The position numbers and the translations under genes were made by a program. A DNA stretch of 16,529 nucleotides from F23-D06 sp045116675 (lineage in GTDB: Bacteria; Bacteroidota; Bacteroidia; Bacteroidales; WCHB1-69), in assembly GCA_045116675.1 (NCBI GenBank), contig JBGUMF010000100.1, positions 1 through 16,529 of the forward strand, written 5' to 3'. The notes beneath the pieces were generated by a model, which saw nothing but the letters and a program-made list of their open reading frames with translations, was not told the DNA's origin and made no database searches. The stretch's first letter is position 1. Each line of letters begins with the position of its first letter. Of the stretch, positions 13,331 to 16,529 are shown piece by piece.

Positions 13331-15088
13331 CTATTCACCAACCACCAGCACCCCGCTCACCGCCCAGTGGCTGAAGCTGCCGCCCAGCGGCTTGCCTTGC
13401 GGGATAGCGACGGTGATGGTGTGCGTGCCGGGTTCCAGATGGCTGAGGTCGAAATAGACCGGCTGCGTGGCGGTGCCGGGACACCAGCCGCTGCGCGAAT
13501 AGTCGCTGCTGGACATGCCGTTCCAAAAGTTGCCGCTCACGGGATTGAACCGGCGGTAGCAGCCGCAGTCCTCACGCCACGGAGTATATATAAAGGTAGG
13601 CTTCCCGTCAATCAGGATGGTGTTGGGCTTGGGCGTGAACTCGTCGCCGCCGTCCCAGCCACCGTGGCCCGTGCTGATGTAGCGCAGACGTGTGTTTTTC
13701 GGTTCAGGTATGTACACCGTCACGGACAGACTGTCCGTACCGAAGATTTTCCCATAGTTCTGTCCCGCCATCTCCAACACATTGCAGGTGTTGAACAGCG
13801 ATTTGCAGATTTCATCGTCACCTTCCCTGCTGCTGTCGTCCCAGCGTTCGCTGCCCGGATACGACTTGATATCGAGTGTTACTTTGTGACCTCCGCCGTC
13901 ATAGTTGCCGATCCAGACTCCAATCCAGACTTCGCCCTGCAGGTAGGCACTCAAGTCTGTAACTTCCTGTTTGTAATAGGTTCCATCGGCCCATTCCAGC
14001 CCATCAATCTGCACGCGGTCGTTGAAATGGCCCACACCAAAGGGAGTGAAAAAGCGCATCAGCTCCACAGGAGGTTGATAGTATTGCACAACTTCGCCGT
14101 CAACCCATCTTTTAAAGGCAACGCCCTGATACTTTTGTCCGTCTTTTCCTGTTATACAGGGCAATGAATCAGGATGTTCGTTAATGCCCGTAAAGAATAT
14201 CGGCCCATGGTACCCTGTCGGGATGACAAACACGCTGCCAGTGCGGTCGTAGGCGTCGCCGTTGCTGCGCTGGTGCAGCTCGATGAACGTCTGGTAGTGA
14301 CGGGGAAGCTGGGGCAGGTGCACCCGTTTCAGGGCGAGGGTGCCACCAGCGTAGTGCAACACGCTGTCAAAAGGGGTGTTATCGTAAATATTCCCTTCAA
14401 CATGGCTGTTCTCTTGTCCCCAACTGAGCTGCACATTGTCGAAAATGCGGGTAGTGATGACCAGTTTCTGTTTTTTGATGTTGGAAAGTTCGCGTGCCGT
14501 CACACGCTGGTAGTCGCCGCTTTCCAACAACGGCATAATGCCTGCCTGTTTCCAGAACTCCGCCTTCGCCAACTGCAAGTAGGTCTGGCCATTGCGCTTG
14601 AAGCAGACCAGCAATCCCTTGAAACGGCCATAAGAGGGAACAGGATTCAAGTCGTATGGGAAATCCTGCACGAAAAACTCCAAGGTGTTGCTGTTGATAT
14701 GGCAGGTGTAGCGGGTGAGGCCGTCCACACGGGCGGTGTCGTAGGCGATGTCATGGCGAATGAATGAAGAAACCACCTCATAGTGTTCCTTCTGATTCCC
14801 GTTTTGAAACACCGCCCGATGGTAGATGCTGTCCGTTCCGAGGTTGACAACGGTGCTCTCCTGGGCATATCCCGGCACGAACGGGCCCTCTTCCCCAATC
14901 GTATAAATCCGATAAAACGGAGATTGGAAAACAATCTGCATAAGCGAAGTGTCGATGGATTCCCCGTAGTCATACACCTCGTAGGTGAAGCGGTTGGCGT
15001 TTTTCACGGTTTTGACGGGCGAAGGCTGTGCAAAAGCCATCGACACCGCACAACATATTGACACAAAAAGAGCAATTGTATTTTTCAA
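13331..15088 (-). CDS. Secreted PNGase F-like peptide:N-glycanase
   Basis: The 585-residue protein has a signal peptide (MKNTIALFVSICCAVSMAFA, cleavage before Q21), an uncharacterised N-terminal region (about 21-210), then the two jelly-roll domains of PNGase F (about 215-410 and 420-583). The C-terminal domain carries the family block TGHGGWDGGDEF, NTILIDGK, WREDCGCYR, SRSGWCPG and IPQGKP. By eye, PNGase F catalytic D60 corresponds to D281 (GDAYDR) and E206 to E483 (GGDEF); E118 appears replaced by Gly394. PNGase F removes N-glycans from glycoproteins by cleaving the Asn-GlcNAc amide. There is no lipobox and no T9SS domain, so it is periplasmic or secreted. It starts at TTG 15088: no in-frame ATG or GTG lies upstream, and the next ATG would destroy the signal peptide. 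Confidence 0.85.
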   Translation of the reverse strand: MKNTIALFVSICCAVSMAFAQPSPVKTVKNANRFTYEVYDYGESIDTSLMQIVFQSPFYRIYTIGEEGPFVPGYAQESTVVNLGTDSIYHRAVFQNGNQKEHYEVVSSFIRHDIAYDTARVDGLTRYTCHINSNTLEFFVQDFPYDLNPVPSYGRFKGLLVCFKRNGQTYLQLAKAEFWKQAGIMPLLESGDYQRVTARELSNIKKQKLVITTRIFDNVQLSWGQENSHVEGNIYDNTPFDSVLHYAGGTLALKRVHLPQLPRHYQTFIELHQRSNGDAYDRTGSVFVIPTGYHGPIFFTGINEHPDSLPCITGKDGQKYQGVAFKRWVDGEVVQYYQPPVELMRFFTPFGVGHFNDRVQIDGLEWADGTYYKQEVTDLSAYLQGEVWIGVWIGNYDGGGHKVTLDIKSYPGSERWDDSSREGDDEICKSLFNTCNVLEMAGQNYGKIFGTDSLSVTVYIPEPKNTRLRYISTGHGGWDGGDEFTPKPNTILIDGKPTFIYTPWREDCGCYRRFNPVSGNFWNGMSSSDYSRSGWCPGTATQPVYFDLSHLEPGTHTITVAIPQGKPLGGSFSHWAVSGVLVVGE

Positions 15089-15096
15089 GACGACAT
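15085..15096 (-). CDS. Possible three-codon upstream ORF (M-S-S-stop)
   Basis: ATG TCG TCT TGA begins within about 10 nt of the predicted transcription start, and its TGA overlaps the TTG start of the N-glycanase (shared TTGA). It could allow reinitiation at TTG, or be chance, or mark a one-base error or frameshift that separates the gene from an ATG start. Confidence 0.3.
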   Translation of the reverse strand: MSS

Positions 15097-15108
15097 GTAT
15101 TTAGAATG

Positions 15109-15116
15109 CAAAAATA
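15109..15116 (-). promoter_or_regulatory. -7 box of the N-glycanase gene
   Basis: TATTTTTG on the minus strand is a perfect match and ends 20 nt before the TTG start. It is divergent from the DUF1015 -7 box with 21 nt between them, so RNA polymerase footprints should overlap. Confidence 0.55.
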
Positions 15117-15137
15117 CATAAAATCCCTAAAATTTAC

Positions 15138-15145
15138 TATCTTTG
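15138..15145 (+). promoter_or_regulatory. -7 box of the DUF1015 gene
   Basis: TATCTTTG is a perfect match. The leader that follows (about 40 nt, 15150-15191) is A-rich and free of Shine-Dalgarno, the pattern associated with efficient translation in Bacteroidetes. Confidence 0.65.
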
Positions 15146-15191
15146 CGCCGCGAAAAATAACAATAACAAATAATTTTAAAATACTAACACT

Positions 15192-16457
15192 ATGTCCGTT
15201 ATCAAACCTTTCAGAGGCTTCCGTCCTCCCCAATCCATTGTTGAAAAACTCGCTTCCCGCCCGTACGACGTGCTGAACTCCGCCGAAGCACGCAAGGAAT
15301 GCGAAGGCAACCCCTACAGCCTGCTCCACGTGACCAAGGCCGAAATCGACCTGCCGGAAGGCACCGACGAGCACTCCCTTGAAGTCTATCTCCAAGTGGT
15401 GAAGAACTACAACAGCTTCAAAGACTACGGCTGGCTGGTTCAGGACAAGGAGGAGAAACTCTACATCTATGCCCAGAGCATGAACCCCACGGATCCCAAC
15501 GCCCACTGGCAGTACGGCATCGTGGCCTGCGCCTACAGCGAGGACTACGTGAACAAGATCATCAAGAAACACGAGTTGACCCGTAAAGACAAAGAGGAAG
15601 ACCGCATGAAACACGTGCGCATCACCAACGCCAATGTGGAGCCGGTGTTCTTCGCCTACCCTGCCGTGGCCCGCATCGACGAGATCGTGGCTTCCGTCAC
15701 CGCCAACAAGCCCATCTACGACTTTGTTGCCAAGGAAGACGGCTTCGGCCACCGTTTCTGGGTCATCGACGACCGCGCCCTGATTGACGAACTGGTGGAA
15801 CTCTTCGCCACCAAGGTGCCCGCCATGTACATCGCCGACGGCCATCACCGCAGCGCCGCCGCCGCACTTGTGGGACAGGAGAAGAAAGAGCACAACCCCA
15901 ACCACACCGGCAAAGAGGAGTACAACTACTTCATGACCGTCATCTTCCCGGACAACCAACTCAACATCATCGACTACAACCGCGTGGTGAAAGACCTCAA
16001 CGGCCTCAGCAAGGAGCAGTTCCTCGCCGCCGTAGCTGAAACTTACACCGTGGAAGACATGGGCACCGACATCTACAAGCCCTCCAAGCTGCACGAGTTC
16101 AGCATGTATCTGGACGGCCACTGGTACAAGATGAACGCCAAGCCCGGCACCTTCGACGACAACGATCCCATCGGCGTGCTGGATGTGACCATCCTCAGCA
16201 ACCTTGTGCTTGACAAAGTGCTCGGCATCAAGGATCTGCGCACCGACAAGCGCATCGACTTCGTGGGCGGCATCCGCGGTCTCGGAGAACTGAAACGCCG
16301 TGTGGACAACGGCGAGATGAAAGTGGCTTTCGCTTTGTATCCCGTCTCCATGCAGCAAATCATCGACATCGCCGACACGGGCAACATCATGCCTCCGAAG
16401 ACCACCTGGTTCGAGCCGAAGCTCCGTTCCGGTTTAGTCATTCACGAGTTAGCATAA
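15192..16457 (+). CDS. DUF1015 family protein
   Basis: The 421-residue soluble protein has the family marks PYDV (24-27), the ADGHHRSAAA block (215-224) and the C-terminal NIMPPKTTWFEPKLRSGL (398-415). Length is normal and no signal or membrane segment is seen, so it is cytoplasmic. Function is not established. From memory the family often sits beside serC and serA in Bacteroidetes and Clostridia, hinting at serine metabolism, but those genes are not in this window. The DGHHR motif recalls ParB/sulfiredoxin-fold serine kinases; that link is speculative. Codon use is strikingly C/G-ending (AAC, TTC, ATC, AAG, GAG), more than in its neighbours, which suggests high expression. The next gene starts 3 nt after its stop. 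Confidence 0.88.
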   Translation: MSVIKPFRGFRPPQSIVEKLASRPYDVLNSAEARKECEGNPYSLLHVTKAEIDLPEGTDEHSLEVYLQVVKNYNSFKDYGWLVQDKEEKLYIYAQSMNPTDPNAHWQYGIVACAYSEDYVNKIIKKHELTRKDKEEDRMKHVRITNANVEPVFFAYPAVARIDEIVASVTANKPIYDFVAKEDGFGHRFWVIDDRALIDELVELFATKVPAMYIADGHHRSAAAALVGQEKKEHNPNHTGKEEYNYFMTVIFPDNQLNIIDYNRVVKDLNGLSKEQFLAAVAETYTVEDMGTDIYKPSKLHEFSMYLDGHWYKMNAKPGTFDDNDPIGVLDVTILSNLVLDKVLGIKDLRTDKRIDFVGGIRGLGELKRRVDNGEMKVAFALYPVSMQQIIDIADTGNIMPPKTTWFEPKLRSGLVIHELA

Positions 16458-16460
16458 ACA

Positions 16461-16529
16461 ATGTTCAAGGTTCCCGTTTTACTTATTCTTTACAACAGGA
16501 TTGAGGAAACGCACACTGTATTCCAGGTG
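16461..16529 (+). CDS. Start of a probable glycosyltransferase (truncated by the window edge)
   Basis: Twenty-three codons are visible, reading MFKVPVLLILYNR then IEETHTVFQV. A short hydrophobic strand followed by (Y/F)NRxEET and VF is typical of the N-terminus of GT-A fold glycosyltransferases found in Bacteroidetes surface-glycan clusters, where NRPEET is the usual form. It begins 3 nt after the DUF1015 stop and so is probably cotranscribed with it. Only the N-terminus is visible, so the family call is tentative. Confidence 0.55.
   Translation, partial: MFKVPVLLILYNRIEETHTVFQV

Noticed and set aside
13142..14167. 341-codon plus-strand frame antisense to the N-glycanase
   Set aside because: Composition (Ala, Val, His-rich) is that of the reverse strand of a GC-rich gene; no promoter or leader.
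14970..16358. 462-codon minus-strand frame antisense to DUF1015
   Set aside because: Long, but its Val/His/Gly-rich repetitive translation is what the strong codon bias of DUF1015 produces in reverse, and it also overlaps the N-glycanase start and both promoters.

Overview
The window looks like part of a Bacteroidetes (probably Bacteroidales) chromosome. The support is of three kinds. Gene content: a T9SS type-B sorting domain, DUF3098 beside FtsX, and an rpsU-xerC-hpf cluster. Promoters: perfect TAnnTTTG -7 boxes, the Bacteroidetes consensus, sit a short distance upstream of seven gene starts. Leaders: most are A-rich and lack a Shine-Dalgarno. I see no insertion sequence, phage, CRISPR array, tRNA or rRNA gene inside the window. 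Base composition is uneven: AT-rich on the far left, GC-richer to the right, most strongly in the DUF1015 gene.

Layout. Positions 1-588 carry no convincing gene; the extreme left may be the leader of a leftward transcript, possibly an rRNA operon. Rightward genes follow: rpsU (bS21), a terminator, xerC, and hpf (short hibernation factor). A perfectly palindromic terminator then separates hpf from a leftward block. In transcription order, the leftward block from about 10.15 kb down to 2.15 kb is: ftsX, a DUF3098 membrane protein, uppP, truB, a terminator-like hairpin and a new promoter, a WbpE/PorR-like DegT aminotransferase, a WbpD-like N-acetyltransferase, a large FN3-rich T9SS cargo protein, a weak terminator, and a SIMPL-domain protein. 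An MsbA-like ABC exporter runs rightward from a symmetric divergent promoter shared with ftsX. It converges on an acyltransferase-3 membrane protein. Upstream of that acyltransferase, and also leftward, is a PNGase F-like peptide:N-glycanase. The N-glycanase gene is divergent from a DUF1015 gene. Three nucleotides after DUF1015 begins a truncated gene that looks like a glycosyltransferase.

How the genes may work together. Much of the window concerns the cell envelope: division and septal hydrolase control (FtsX), undecaprenyl carrier recycling (UppP), nucleotide-sugar synthesis (WbpE and WbpD steps), lipid or glycolipid export (MsbA-like), glycan acylation, secreted deglycosylation (PNGase F-like) and surface display (T9SS cargo). 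The most suggestive arrangement is WbpE-WbpD followed, with an 8-nt overlap, by a T9SS cargo gene. In Porphyromonas the Wbp/Vim pathway makes the sugar that links T9SS cargo to A-LPS, so this cluster may pair a cargo with its anchoring chemistry. Other points worth checking are unusually good Shine-Dalgarno sequences on the ribosome-associated genes rpsU and hpf, two overlapping divergent promoters, a three-codon upstream ORF touching the TTG start of the N-glycanase, and an intergenic spacer built almost entirely of short tandem repeats.
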